DNA of 64,000 nucleotides from contig JAJKFH010001941.1 of assembly GCA_023333565.1 (NCBI GenBank), positions 1-64,000 of the forward strand, read 5' to 3'. The notes below the pieces were generated by a model, which was not told the DNA's origin, did no database searches, and worked only from the letters and a program-made list of their open reading frames with translations. How positions within the stretch are numbered: the stretch's first letter is position 1; each line of letters opens with the position of its first letter. Position numbers and translations under genes: made by a program. Positions 49,233 to 62,689 of this stretch are shown here, in pieces. The stretch comes from Puffinus mauretanicus. Taxonomy: Eukaryota > Chordata > Aves > Procellariiformes > Procellariidae.

Positions 49233-50115
49233 ATGACCCATAGACTCATAGAGTAAATTAAGTTGAAGGAACCTCCAGACATCCTCTCAAGGCAAGGCTG
49301 CCCTCGGAGTTGGATCACCTCCTTCTCTAGGTAAGTTATGAAAATTTCTAAGGATGGTGATTCAACAATTTTTTGGCGGCAACCTGTGTCAGTGCCTAAT
49401 CACCCTCACTAAAATACTTTTTTCTTATGCCCAGTTGGGATTTCCCTTGATGTAGCTTGCGACCGTTGCCTTCTGTCCTTTTGCTGTGTACTTAAGTCTT
49501 CTCTCTAACTAACTAATACGTAATTTAAGATGGCAATTAAATTTTCCCCCAGCCTTCTCTTCTGAAACAATGTGTCACTCTCAGTCTCTCCTCATCGGTT
49601 GTGCTCCAGCTCCCTGGCCGGATTAGTGGCCTTCCACTGGCCTTCCTCCAGTGTATCCGTCCCTCTCGTGAACTGGGGTGTTCAAAACTGAACGGCGTGT
49701 TCCAGATATGGCCTCATGAGCACTGAGTAGACTAATCGCTTCCCTTGGCCTGTTGGCTGATTCTTGCTAATACAGCCCAGTATTATAGTAATTTATTGCT
49801 GCAAGGGCACACTGCTGGCTCATATGTAATTTCTGCTTTACAAACACTCTCGTGTCCTTTTCTGCAGAATTGCACCGAGTCCCAGTCCAAGTTTCAGGAC
49901 TTTGCTTTTAGCTTTGTTGAACTTCATGCATTTGATAGCTGTTACTTCCATTCTTCCTACCTCTGAAAGGTAGCCCTGCTCTCCAGCATATCCACCACTC
50001 CCCCGGGTTTGGTATCACGTGCAAACTTGCTGAGAGAGTCCTGCACCCTTGTCTGGGTCTTTGAAGATGCTAAATAGTGTTGGCCAGATGCTCTGTCAGA
50101 TTCCTTTTTCTCCAC
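49233..50115 (-). mobile_element. Old CR1 LINE fragment, about 880 bp, 3' of GALR1
   Basis: Minus-strand CR1. The 3' end lies at about 49233 (ATAGACTCATAGAG-type tail, GAAGGAACCTCCAGACATC), followed by the 3' UTR and then ORF2-derived sequence. Recognisable blocks include CCAGTTGGGATTTCCCTTGATG, ATGGCCTCATGAGCACTGAGTAGA, GAATTGCACCGAGTCC and CCCGGGTTTGGTATCACGTGCAAACTTGCTGAGAG, ending in AAGATGCTAAATAGTGTTGGCC. No long ORF survives. It is clearly older than the CR1 at 4958-6183. It begins about 1.2 kb after the GALR1 stop and could lie inside a long 3' UTR. Confidence 0.82.
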
Positions 50116-50126
50116 AAACTTGCTTT

Positions 50127-50141
50127 AAAAAAAAAAAAAAA
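50127..50141 (+). repeat. 15-nt poly(A) tract
   Basis: Fifteen A residues just beyond the high-coordinate end of the CR1 fragment at 49233-50115. Confidence 0.85.
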
Positions 50142-50750
50142 CTTGAGTGGTGGAACTATGTCAACTATGGAGGCTTAGTTCACATGGAAGTGTCTATGTG
50201 TCAGTATTTTCTGCTTGGAATCAGTAAAATAATATTGAAGACATGCTGTTGCATGCATGGTGTTCGTGTCCATTCTTTCATATGAAGAGACAGTTTGATG
50301 ATATTGCTAGGAACACAAAATATATGAAAAAAAAACTCGATTGAAGAAGAAGGGTTTATCTGTGCAGGAAACCATTTTCTGGGTTAGGATTGAGGTTAGG
50401 AAACACAGCCTGGAACAATGCTGAAGTTCCTTTGAGTTTTCAGAGCCTCATCACCCACTAATCACTCGAATTATTAAAGCACTATCAGACTTCAGCTGAA
50501 TTTATAACATGTTAGGAGATTTTACAGCTTTGAAAATTATATTTTTTTCCTTTTAAAAAATTGCTTGTAATTTTATTACTTTGAATAAAAAATTATAATG
50601 TAAATATATAATTGTATAAAGTTAACATGTTGAATTTATTGTTTCATTTGGAAAAGAGTTTTTTTTCTTAATTGTACATAATTTTAAACCCAGGTGCTTG
50701 ATAGTAATGGAGCTACATCTGTTTGAAATTTTAAGGGGGGCAGGGGGTAC

Positions 50751-50902
50751 TGTGCCAGTGCCTAATCACCCTCACTAAAATATTTTTTTTTTATCCCCAG
50801 TTGGGATTTCCCTTGATGTAACTTGGGACTGTTGCCTTCTGTCCTTTTGCTGTGTACTTAAGTCTTCTCTCTAACTAACTAATTTAAGATGGCAAGAAAG
50901 GC
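50751..50902 (-). repeat. Second copy of a CR1 segment (duplicate of 49387-49536)
   Basis: Nearly identical, by eye about 93-95%, to 49387-49536 in the same orientation, including the private run CTCTCTAACTAACTAA. It lacks a 7-base stretch (ATACGTA or equivalent) present in the other copy. The match starts at GTGTCAGTGCC / GTGCCAGTGCC and ends at AAGATGGCAA. Sharing of odd, non-consensus bases suggests local duplication rather than two CR1 insertions. Confidence 0.8.
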
Positions 50903-53900
50903 CCCCCCTGGTTCTTGGTGAGTATCAGTAAAACTTCCACCTCACTTTTCAGAGAAACCTTAAGAAGCAGCTGGCACGCCAGGGCTTGATTTCCTGCCTA
51001 AAACATGCTTTTGTTGACCAGTGTCTCTGGCGTGACATTGACATACTCGGCTCTGACGTGGAGGTTGTGAATGTAAAAACAGTGTTAACGTATGCTGTGA
51101 ACTGTGTCTAACCCCTGAGCAGCTGGACAGTCGTTGTGCCACAAAAATGACTAATTTGGGCAGAAAATCAGGAAATGGGCACTAACGATTCCTTACAACT
51201 GAATGTCTGCTTTTAAGTTCTGAACTTGAGATTTCTTTGGCTAGGGCAGAATTTTCCACTCATAGAAAGAAAAATAATCCCACTGAATCCCACCCTGTTG
51301 TGTGAATTTGAAAATATTATTCTGAACAAAACAAAATAGGCAACAGGAATGATTACTCAAATTCCTCTCGCACTAAAGCAAGGTATGTGTGTGTAATTAA
51401 GCAAATACTTAAATTTCTCTTAAATTATATTTCTCATAAATTGAGAGAATTGCAGAACCCCAACAGAAACTGCTACTCACATATTTTTTATAAACTCCCC
51501 AAAATTTAGTTGTATGTATACTGCCAAAATGCTACCTCTTTGTGCTGCTTCACGAGTGTCCTCCTGAAGTTTAAAACGTACACTGCACTTTGGACACTGA
51601 TGATAGAAGCAGTGTATCCCATCTTATCAAGTTGAAGGAGTTGTTCAGTCCCTCTTAAAACTGTGTTTTATTGGAGAAACGTAGAAGTCTTCCCTTGTCA
51701 GAGTTTTCTCTGCAGAGTGGATGGAGGACCCGTGGAGAGGTAACATCTCTGCAGCACCTCATGCTAACGTGAGAGGGCCTCCTTTCTTGCAGGCTCTGGA
51801 GAGGAGCTCAGTTCTGTCCGTTTTCTGAGGTTGCATGAGGACATTGTGGCAGGTTTCTAGCCAATTTTGCATTTTACAGTTTGGATTTTTCACCTTTTGC
51901 CTTAAAAAAATGCAGAAATCTCATTAAAACACTGCACCCAATGGAACTTTGAAATTGTAAAAACTAATGTTTAAAGAGGTCAAGAATTTATTCCATCAAG
52001 GTTCTTTGTGCAATGTTAGCCCTGCCTATTTGTGGGTAGGTGTTTGAGGTATGACACAAAGGATTACAGCAGTGCTCCTCTTCAACTAATAAAGCCTAAA
52101 ATACATTTTGCATCCTCCAAGATATGTGTGGATCCAGATGCACACTGTGCTCTACTATACAGAAATCAGATTTAGGATCCGTAACCAAAATGGAAAAAAA
52201 AAAAATTAAATGGCACTTAATGAACATACTTTTGAAGAAGGTAATAATTTTAGTTGAAAGTGAAGCTAACACTTAATGGCCGCTTCTGAATCATTAAACT
52301 ACACATAGTTTTCAGTCAGAAGTAAGTACTAAACATTTATGATATGTAATAATGTAAACATTCAGAATTGCCTAAAATTGCTATCTTGTATCAAAAATGT
52401 AGAATTTTTCATATGTCTAAGGTAGGTAACAAAATCACGTGTTACAGTAGATTACAAACATATGACCAAACTGGCTGAAATTATATGTAAAACACAATTA
52501 TGACTGTATAAGGAGCAAACTTCAATTTTGTAGTTGAGTGTTCCCATCTGCAATCTTAATATTCTTTCAATATTTTGTATTATGAAATTAATTAGATCTT
52601 TGATTATTTACAAATTCTTCTAAAGTCTTTTTCTAAATTTAAACATTGAAAGAAACCATATTTTCAAAACCATTTAATTTTTGGCAAGGTAAGACATGTT
52701 TTAAGTTACGGTCCTTTGAGCTTTGTATTCACTTTCACTTTTTATGCATGCACCTCTTTCTAAAAACCTTAACTTTATTATTTTCATAATAGCTTCATTT
52801 TTTAAAAAATTATGTTACTATTTCCAAGAGACTACTTTCCAAACATTAAGCTTCATATATTTAATGTTGCAGTGAAGTAATTTTTACATTAAATCCCACA
52901 TTGTAGGGAAAGGGAGGGATCTTTTTATAACATAATGTTGTGAATGCATTGTTTTAGACATTGTTATCTTCATGGTTGCTTCACAGTATGATGTGTCACA
53001 TTGATATCTGTGGTATTTTGGGAAAGGATAAAAGCAAAGAACAGCTTCTAGCTTACAGAGCTTGTGTTAGTGTTGTGTATTCAGTACAGGTACAAATGTT
53101 GAAGACCAGAAAATTAAAATTCTGTGTTTATTTCAATGTATAATGAATGTAAAGTAATATGCAGTTGTTTTAAGATATACTGTATTTTGCATGAATGTTC
53201 AAGTGATTTTTTCAATAGGTCTGTACTGTCTCTGCTTATCTCTATAATACAAAATACAAACTGCTTTTCTTACAAAATATTTGCATAATACTTAAAAACA
53301 AGCAGTGACCTCAGGAAAACTTCCAGAAAAAATAGCGTACACAAAACTCTATTGAGTTTCATGGCTAGATGTCATTATGGGTTGAAAATACCTTTTTGAA
53401 AATTTAACTGATATAAAAAACATTCTCACTTTCAAGTACTTAAGTGCAGGAGGCATGCTCCTCCTTTCATTCAGGCTGGTAAAATTCAATTGAAATTGAT
53501 GGAATTCATTGATATTTCTTACTCAAGTGCAATCTAAATCTCTGTAATTTACGTGTTGCTTGGAAGATGTACAAACAGAGCCAGATCCATGTATTTGAAT
53601 ATGAAAAGAAACAAAGCTCTCCAACGATGTGAAATCCAAAACTATTTTATTATATAAAGCCTGTATGTGGCTCCACTTTCTGAAGGAGGCAGTTAAATTG
53701 GTGCATATTTGTGTGTAGATTTGCATTAACATTGAGCAATGGCTACTTCAATACAGTAAAAATAGCTAGATGAGCATGAAACCAGAATACGATCAGTCTT
53801 ATACCTAATGAAATGTACTTTTAAAACCAAAAGTAAATGCTACAGCGTGGATTTAAAATGATGTGCACTTTAATCTCTCAATTTTACTGTGCAGTTCTTA

Positions 53901-56900
53901 AACAATCATTTGTATATGCATATGTACTTGAATTTGTAGATACATTGGTGCACTTTGGCCAGGTACTTTTACTGGATGCAGACTGAGGTCTCATTTTATA
54001 GAACTATTGCCTTAAGTGCAGCATTCTCCCCTTGGAAAACTTTGTACCATTTCCATTGCATGGTTATTCCATGCCCTGATAAACATCTAACCGTATTTAA
54101 AATTTGCTGAGAAAAATAAAATATCTCTTTTAGTAATAAATCATCTGAGCTACATAGATGTTTCTAGCAATACCTGTAGAGAATTTATCAGCCTGGTTAA
54201 GTTTAATACAGGGATTCTGAAAGAAAATACAAAATTCTTGCTGATGGCTTGTAGATGTGACATTTATAGATGAGGTGATGACATGACAGTATTGCTTTAC
54301 ATTGAATTTCACAAGTTAGCACAAGAAAACTTGTAGTAGTTTTAATATAGTACAATGAAAAGTCATAAATTTAGGAATGAAGTACATGAGGGAAACTTTA
54401 AGAACTGATTATTATACTGGAAAATTATGATTCTGAAATTGCCAGTTTAATTAAACATAACCTCCAACTCTGTGTAGCTGAAAGGACTTGCATAACCCTT
54501 TGGAACAGTGACTTCGGCACTGCTGCAAACAGGGAGGCTTTTGCACAAAAAATCCCAAAAGAGCCAAGCTGAAAAATGACAGCAATTCAGCTTAGAGAGA
54601 TATGGTTAAGAAGTGGCTTAATTACAACATAGCTCTGTAGCCATACAGACAGAGAAATACCTGATGCTATGCAGCTCTTAAATGAGTGGATGAGTTAGCA
54701 AGATCCACTACAGTGAAAGTAAGCTTTAACAGATAAATCTGTAAATGAAGTGGAAGTCTTTGCATTAAGCCATGGGTATAAATAACCCTAGAATGCTTAA
54801 TGAACAAATATGATATATTCATCTTGCTCCAAGTCACATTTGGGTATTTCTCAAAAGGTTTTATGTATTTAAATCTCAAAATATAGACTAGGTGGTAGCA
54901 CTGCTATGAGAAAAAAACCTGCAGCTTATATTACAGAGTATTCAGACCTGCTGATCACAGTGGTCCCTTCTGGCCTTAGGCTATTAGCATTCTTGCTCTT
55001 ATTATTGTAATTAATAGTATGAGAGCTGTGCAGATATGAAGAAAAAACATCACAAAACTGAGCTATTGTTCAGTCTATAAGTGGTCACCTGAAGACGTAT
55101 CTAGAATAACTCCACAATTGGGCTACATCCTGAAAAGATCTTACGATGATTAAGAAATTCAATTGAAATCTCTGGCATGTGGATTACCATTGTTGGAGAA
55201 AGAAGTAAAATGATGCTGTGCGCTCTTCTCATTTTACTTAATTACTTTTTGCCATAATCACTTCAAATGTAATCACTCTGCATTACTTTTGCATAGCAGT
55301 TTATCGTTTTCATGAGAACTATGAACTGATGGTTGCTGACACATTTGAAACACCTGGTGGTAATTGCATTTCACTCCATAAGTCAACGTTGAAGCTTTTT
55401 ATCAACCTGTTGTGAAACTCTGTTGGAAATCTTTACAAGCTAGAGGCTTTCACAATAATGTTTTCATTTCAGCTCAGCTTAAATGAAACCTTGTAAAAAG
55501 TAATGCTATACTGAACACACATGATCTGCCATGGCATTTCTGATAGAGCAGTCAACATTTTGGGGAGATTTATATAGGTTGGGTGGTAGATAAACCTGAC
55601 TAATTCTGAGTGTCCTGTGTGAGTTTTAAGAAAAAAACAGCTTCAAAATTGCTCCTGCCCTGAATACTGCTCACTTGCAGGAGTTGTACAGTGCTCTGAT
55701 CATGGCATCCTGTCACTTTGGAGGGGTGTCCCTTTAACCTGCAGTTAGGCTTGGCTGAGCGTGGTGCGTGGTCAGGCCAGCGTCTCAGCCCACTGATACG
55801 CTGCTTCCCAGCTTGCTTACCTGCCATGCGAGGCAGGGGCTCTGAGGTGGGAAGGCTGATGTCAAAGTGGGCTCTGCTGTTTTCAAGGCTTCTGGGTACT
55901 CCCCCCCAAAGTGTATACAGAGCAGGGTTTTGTGGTTTGGTTTGGTTTCTCCTCACCTCAGTGCTACAAGAGAGGAGCAAAGAGACTGTTTTGTCCTTTG
56001 AAAGTAAGCAAGCAGCCTAACTGGGATGATCTGTATTTTCAACCGTGAAATCTGTGATCCTGCAATATCCCAGCAGTCGCAGAGAGTGTCTTTTTTCTTC
56101 CTGCCCATCTTCTGCCATCTGCCACCTTAGGTGAAATTCATCTTGCTCTAGCTATTCGAGTAAATTAATCCCTACAGTTCTAGGTCTGTAAAGACAAAAT
56201 GTGTTGTCATAGATTCAAGGGTATCCTGCTAATATGGCCCGATGCGCTAGATGAAAAGTAGTACCTAATTATTAACATCAGAGGAGGAGAAGGAAGGGTA
56301 GGAGGAGAGGGAGTAAATGTTGAAGACCATCAGTGTCTGTGAATAGAATATATTTAGGGTTCCAACTCTCAACCTCTACCTAGGCAATACTTAGTAGTTT
56401 GTAGGCAATTTGTCAAGTATAAGGAAAGAGCAGAATCTTCTGGACTTGGGTCATTATTTTTTATACGTATTTATCTCTCCATGTCTGTAATAAATCTTGC
56501 ACAATCATATTTCTATTACGTTGTCCGGTGTTGCTCTACAAAGTTGTCCTGTGCTGTGTTTTCAACTGTTCTTTCTTTCATATGGATGAAGATTTAAGTA
56601 TTCTTTTTAACTCTTGTGGTAATCATAAGAAAAAAAGGGTTATTTTACCTCTGGTTCTGCAGACATCTGACTGCAAGGCACCATTTATGTATAAATCACT
56701 ATTAAATATACAAGGAAATAACCCAGTAACACTTGAAATGATTCTCGGGGGAGAACGAGACACGGCAAGTAGGTTCAAATATGGAGTTAACTTTCACCTG
56801 CAGTATTACAGCTGATGTTCATGTGTGAAACTTGTTTGGAAAGAATACTTATACTATGATTCCATGCTGGAAAAATTCTTAGGCTAGAAGTAAGGCAGAA

Positions 56901-59639
56901 CTATACCATGAATATGGACAGAAAATACTGTCCAGATAAAGGGCTCAAGACCATTTTGCTGCGGATGAAATAATACGAGGATGTTTAGGATGTTTTGTAA
57001 TCACAGAACCCTCATTAAAATATTTTTTGTGTTTTGCTAATTTTGCCACATCCAGAAGGTTTCTGTAATGCCAAATGAAATAGAATCTTGTATTTAAATT
57101 ATTTATTCAACAGTTACCGTTAATATATAAAGGCAAGAGTTTGTTCCTCTTTTTATAAGACAGCAATATTATCAATGGTTTAGTTGAGTACAAATGGAAG
57201 TAAATTAACTTTCCTACTTCTAATCTGAATCTTACAGTATTTACCCACTCTTAAATATACTATTCAGAGACCTTTCCTACTTCTCATTGTGAAATACTGA
57301 TTTTTGTGTGATTTTAAGTGAAATCACTTCCATCAGTGTAAAAGAACATGGTAATAAAATGGCTGCTTCATGGCTGATATAAAGGAAATTATTATAGGAG
57401 GAACTATGCTGTGCACATTATTTTGTTTTTAAAATTTGACTTAAAACTTGTAATTGTAATCCTTTTCTTCTTATGTATGAATGATATTTGTTGTGTTTAA
57501 TTCTGCCTGGCTAAAAAGATGCAAATGGAACGTATTATTTGCTTGGTGACTCAGATTTCTAAAAAAGTGTGTATTAATCAAATTAAAGCTCATAGTACTG
57601 AATGCTTGTTCATGTCCTGCTTTTCTAATCTGTAAAAAAAACCCCACTGTTACTGAAAAATACACTGCTTTTAAATTACTTTTATCCTTCCAACAATTAG
57701 TACACATGAGAGAGAAAGAAAAGGGAGAATATTTTTAAGACTATATTTCTAAAGCCAAGAACTGTATTACACATCATTCTAAGAGGCAAGAGGGTAAATC
57801 AGCAAAGTGCAAATAAGGGTGAAACTGATCTATTATTGCTGCATATTTATGTAGATGACTAAGTCAAGTGCATCCCTTCTTTTCATTAGAAGAAACAATG
57901 AAAACTGTTCCTGTCGACCAAATTCTACTCTATTATCATTTTAGTTGTATTGTAATTTCTAATGTACTTCACCTGAGCGAAATCACAGTTATTGTTAAAT
58001 TAATCACCTGGACTTTACTGAAGGAAAGCAAAAGATAAAATCATGAATACGTAACGGTAAAAAATAGTGAAAGAAATAAGTGGGATATTGGGGATGCCAA
58101 CTATCACTGGGCAGTTGGAAAGTTCTCCAGCATGCAATTTTTTGGGTTGGATCACTGTATGATTTAGCAGGTCAGTAAACTTTCCTACCAGCCATAGTTC
58201 TGTTATGATCTGTCATTTATTTTGCCTTTTTTTTTTTGAATCTGATTTAGCTTCTCAGGAAATTAGTGAGTCTTTCCAATTATTTCAGTGGAAATCGGAT
58301 CTGACTCCCTCTCCCACTGCAAAACAGGGTTCAAATTGCTGCTTCTGCAGTCTCTCTCCATGCTACAGAACAGTGTTCCTGTGAAGACAGAAAATGAAGT
58401 ATGCTCGAAGGAAGAGGAAAATCTCCTGATAAGCTTTTGATGTCACGAAATCTGACCTTTATATCAGGAAAGCTGCAATGTCTGTCAGTATGAGACTTGC
58501 CCCCATTTGATCTCTCTTGAACAATACAAAATTGAGGGCTTAAATCATCCCTGAAACTCCCTTGACTTCCAATTGCTGAAAAAAGAAAAAAGAAAAGAAA
58601 AGGGTTATCTCATTTGTTATAGGCCATGGATCTGTGCAATAATGATACATCCAGAAGTATCTAGACGATGCATAAATGTTCCATGACGTTGTTTAATACA
58701 CACTGAACATAGCGTAGTAAATTCTAAAAAACAAGTAAAGTGATTGTTCAAAAAAAAACCCCTTGCATGTTACCATCAGTAATTCAGTTAAGGAAGTAGA
58801 CAATAGCCTTTTAGACTGGCAGTCAACACATATTAATCAGACTTTTTTGGTCTAGTTGCAGAAAGTGGAGGATTTTTTTTTTCTCTCCTCCCTGTTTTCT
58901 GTATTTTATCTTAGTATTGCTTCAGGTTTTACTTTGTACTTTCTGCTTACTTTCCTTTCCTTGTATGAGTCATATTTTTATTAAAAAAATCCAAATCACA
59001 GTTCTACAGAACTAGTCATTTACATGTCTGATATATTTATATTGTATTAGAAATATACTTTTACAGGTAGTATTAGCAGTAAATCAGCCACATTTGATTG
59101 CATCTATCCCTAAATCCTACTGAAGTGGTTACCAGCTGTAACACTGTGTAAGCAAGAGAAACTATCAGTTTATCCAAATGTAAGTGACCAGCCTAAGTCA
59201 AATAAAGTTTCCACGGAGACATCAAACAGATGTCACCAGAACATCTCATTTCGCAAGTAGTATCATCTCATTAGGAGCTCTGAGACATTCTGTTCCATTA
59301 AACCAGGAGCAGGCAGGCTGGAGTAGGTATCTAAAACGTTACGTAGCTCTGTGTGTCTGTTTACTGTACTTGGTCATGCTTAATCCACACTGCTTCTAAT
59401 GAGGTTTTTAGAGAAGTTAATTGTGTTACAAGGTTTTGCCTCTAAGAGCTCTGTGACTGCAGTTGCAAGACTGTTTTGGTTAATCACTGAAAGCAGATAC
59501 CTGCTGCATTCTGAAAGCTTATTTTGGTATAGCTTTCTTCAGAAGAGTTTCTTCTTTTGTTACCGTGTGGTATCTTAACTGCTTATTGTTTGTCAAAATC
59601 TGCTTTTATTGATGTTAAAGATAGTATTCTTTGTAATTG
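50903..59639. other. Non-coding, AT-rich 3' intergenic sequence
   Basis: No gene recognised. One possible CR1 remnant near 54950. Open frames reach at most 126 codons (minus 55980-55600) and show no domain. Confidence 0.7.
54941..54990 (+). mobile_element. Possible old CR1 3' end remnant
   Basis: CTGATCACAGTGGTCCCTTCTGGCC followed by TTAGGCTATTA matches the common amniote CR1 3' pattern (GATCA.AATGGTCCCTTCTGGCCTTAAA). It is only about 50 bp. Confidence 0.5.
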
Positions 59640-59791
59640 TAGATGCCCCATCCCTGGAAACATTAAAGGTCAGGTTGGATGGGGCTCTGAGCAACCTGAT
59701 CTAGTTGAAGATGTCTTTGCTCGTTGCAGTGGGGTTGGACTAGATGACCTTTAAAGGTCCCTTCCTTCCAACCCAAACCATTCTATGATTC
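59640..59791 (+). mobile_element. CR1 LINE 3' end fragment with octamer tail
   Basis: Plus-strand CR1 3' end. The motifs GATGCCCCATCCCTGGAAAC, CAGGTTGGATGGGGCTCTGAG, CAACCTGATCTAGTTGAAGA and TTGGACTAGATGACCTTTAAAGGTCC follow in the family order. It ends in CCATTCTATGATTC (tail 59780-59791). It is about 150 bp, severely 5'-truncated. It looks little diverged. Confidence 0.92.
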
Positions 59792-61461
59792 CTATTGCTT
59801 TCAGCAGGAGAAAAATGCCAAGAAAATGGTGGTGTATCTAATGCAATGGACCAGGACTTGGATGTCCTTGGACATGACGTGTCCACTGACATCATCCCTC
59901 ACTTGTTTTAACTGAGACACGGTGTTATTGTCCTCTAAGAGATCCACGAGATGTGTCTCACTGCTTTCCAGGCTCCCAGTGACAGAGCTCTGGCAGTACA
60001 ACTTGTTATTGAAGTCCTGGGCAATCTCCTGCACCAGGTGCTGGAATGGCATCTTCTAATGCAGCAGCTGTGGGGGACTTGTGTTCTCTCTCTGATCTCT
60101 CACAGTTACCTGGTGCAGGCCAGTACTTCCTCACTGCCATTATTTTTGGCATGCCTTGAAAATTTTTAGGTGCCTTGAATATTTTTTTCTGTACAAGTTT
60201 AGGTCATAGCACATCCTAAACAGTGTGTCTAATACGTTTTGTTTATTTTTATTGGAGTAGTGGTCCTAAACCCAGAAGCAGGTTTCCACAGTCTTTAATG
60301 CCGTGCTTTCAGAGGAAAAAACGCATGTCCTCACAAACTCTTCCTAAATCAGTGCCAGCAAAGCTAAAAAATTTGAGGTAAGAAATAATGGAAAGGATTA
60401 GCAGTACAACTGTTATTTTGTACTTCAGCAACTCATTTGATGTTTTCGGCAAATGCAAAGTTATTTATTGGTTTGCTAGGTTAACTGTTTACATTTATGA
60501 GCTCAGCAGCTAAGAGACAGTCAGAGAAGATGACTAAAAATATGTTTGGGAAGCAAATACTTTGAGGAGTGCTAAAGGGAAAACTCAAAATGAGATAAGA
60601 AGGAGGATAGAGGTCAGATTTCTGACATTTAAATAAGTATGTGATAGAGCAAAAAAGTATGTTCTTTTCACAGAGTTCTCCTACTAAATATACAGGTTAT
60701 TTCAACATGCCATGGTATTTTTTTAAAAACAATACATGGTTTTTAATGTAAGGCTTGTGAGTTAAGAAGCATAGTCCTGGTGAATGCACATACCTGCCAA
60801 ACAATTTATAAAGGTGGCAAATTAATCTCCTTCTCAAATAAACAGAATACGCTGGAGACAATGGGAAACTTTTGTGGTAGCTTAGAAGTAATGGCAGATG
60901 ATGATTTACTTGTGCTGTAGATGGGAGGATCAAGTAGTCATCGTTTACTAGCATGTCTTGTTTCTAGTAATCAAACTCTAGGCAAAAAATATGTTTTGTG
61001 CTGTTCTTTTCCCATTTCTCCTCTGGTCAACATTGCTTCTCCCTTTCCTGACCCCTATTAGTGGCTACAGTGTAGAAAAACTATATGCCCGAGTTTTTCT
61101 CACTCCTTTTCTGTTTTCCCACTAAGTCCAGCTGCCCACTTTCATCTGTTGCGTGCAAAGCACCTCTGCCTCTATTCTGTACAAAGACAGAAGGGAAAAG
61201 TGGGAACAAGATTATTAATTGGAGCTTTTATTTGTTATCTCAGTATTTACCTTTTAATCTGATGAAATATTCTACAGAATTTTAGTTTTATTTAGAAGAA
61301 ATAAGCCTTGGTAGTTGATCCATAGAAACTTTGCCGGTTGTTTCATCCAGAAACACACAATGGTATATTATGAGGGCTGTTACCCCTAATTAGCTGCTAT
61401 GTAATGCCAAATTTGGCCTTATGGGCAACAGCTCAAGATTACTCTTTTTGAAATTCATCAC

Positions 61462-61574
61462 ATTCCTTTGAGCCATTACTCAAAGGAATTTCAGCTGAAA
61501 GATTTACTGGCTCAATGTCCTCCCTGAGAGTCAGATAGCCAGGGAGTATTCAAAATACTCCACATTCAGCTGAA
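61462..61574. promoter_or_regulatory. Cluster of palindromes with two E-boxes (candidate regulatory element)
   Basis: Four dyads lie within 113 bp. ATTCCTTTGAG / CTCAAAGGAAT are perfect 11-bp arms with a 6-base spacer (61462-61489). TTTCAGCTGAAA is a perfect 12-bp palindrome (61489-61500). GGAGTATT / AATACTCC are 8-bp arms with a 3-base spacer (61543-61561). TTCAGCTGAA is a second E-box palindrome (61565-61574), 75 bp from the first. Upstream is CCTAATTAGC (61386-61395), a homeodomain-type core. No mobile element explains this. A role as an enhancer is inference only. Confidence 0.45.
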
Positions 61575-62252
61575 ACCTGAAATAATGACTTGGAGGAGTA
61601 TGTTGCCCATTTCCTCCGTCTACATAAATTAATTTTAATAAGGTAGGTTCTCCATGATCCAGAGGATTCCTATTTCGATCATTATAGTTCTCTTCCTCTC
61701 TTCAGCGAGTAGATGATAGGAAATGTGTATTCTTCCAGGCATGTATTTATTCGAGACCTGTTCAAATTAATATCTGCATCCTTAGCTCTGGATTGATTAG
61801 GTTAGGGTAGAAAGGAGAGTGATTGAAGAATAAAGTATCTCTGCGGTGAAAATATCAGCTCAGTGTGGAAAAAATGTCTATGGCTTTCTAAGAATTCTGT
61901 GGCCCAAAAGTGTATTTCCTGAGATTTTGTGTGAAGCCCTTGAACAGTTAAATTAAACAGAACCTTTCCTTCTTAAATCTAATTGACACATATCTTTTGA
62001 TTTCCCAAATATTGTGTATTTAATTTTAACTCACTCCTCCTTTCCTCTGCAAAATACAGACTTTCAAGGGTTCCTATGATCCTAATTGTAGTAGCTCTAA
62101 AATCAGAGAAGACAATTAAAATGATAACCTGGTAATCAAAGAAAATAAATATTAGAGCAGTACTAAACAATACTGGGTCAGATATATTTCAAAATGTCAT
62201 TTTGTTCTCCTTTTCCTTTAAATTGGACCTTTTGCTTTAGGTGGATGGCATA

Positions 62253-62271
62253 AGAGAGCTGCTAGCTCTCT
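62253..62271. repeat. 8-bp inverted repeat with 3-base loop
   Basis: AGAGAGCT - GCT - AGCTCTCT, perfect arms, followed within 15 bp by a TAATTAAT core. Confidence 0.7.
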
Positions 62272-62689
62272 CACTAGCACTAATTAATAACCTAAAAGAT
62301 GAAAGAGTGCCATGTTATCATCATGAATACTTAGCTTTGTTGGCTGGAGAATAAATCGTCACACAGAAAACTCTAAAAAAGGGCTCTAATGTGCAATGCC
62401 TTGCGCTAACGCCGTGAACAATTGACATAAAGCATTCCCCAGGCGAGTATTGGTGAGCCCATCATTCCAACTAACATGCCAAACTCACAACCTTAAAGGA
62501 TTCAGTAGAAATTTCTGCTCATACTCCTCCTACCAGACCTTAGTCTGGACAGGTTTGGGCTTCTCCATTTGGTTCAATTTGGGGTAGATTTTGCCCTGAG
62601 ACTAAGCCATCCTCTGAAGCGAATCGGTGAGTAAAGACATGAAACCCAGCGTTAAGGCTGAGATCTGCCCGTAGGTGGTGGGAATGGCA

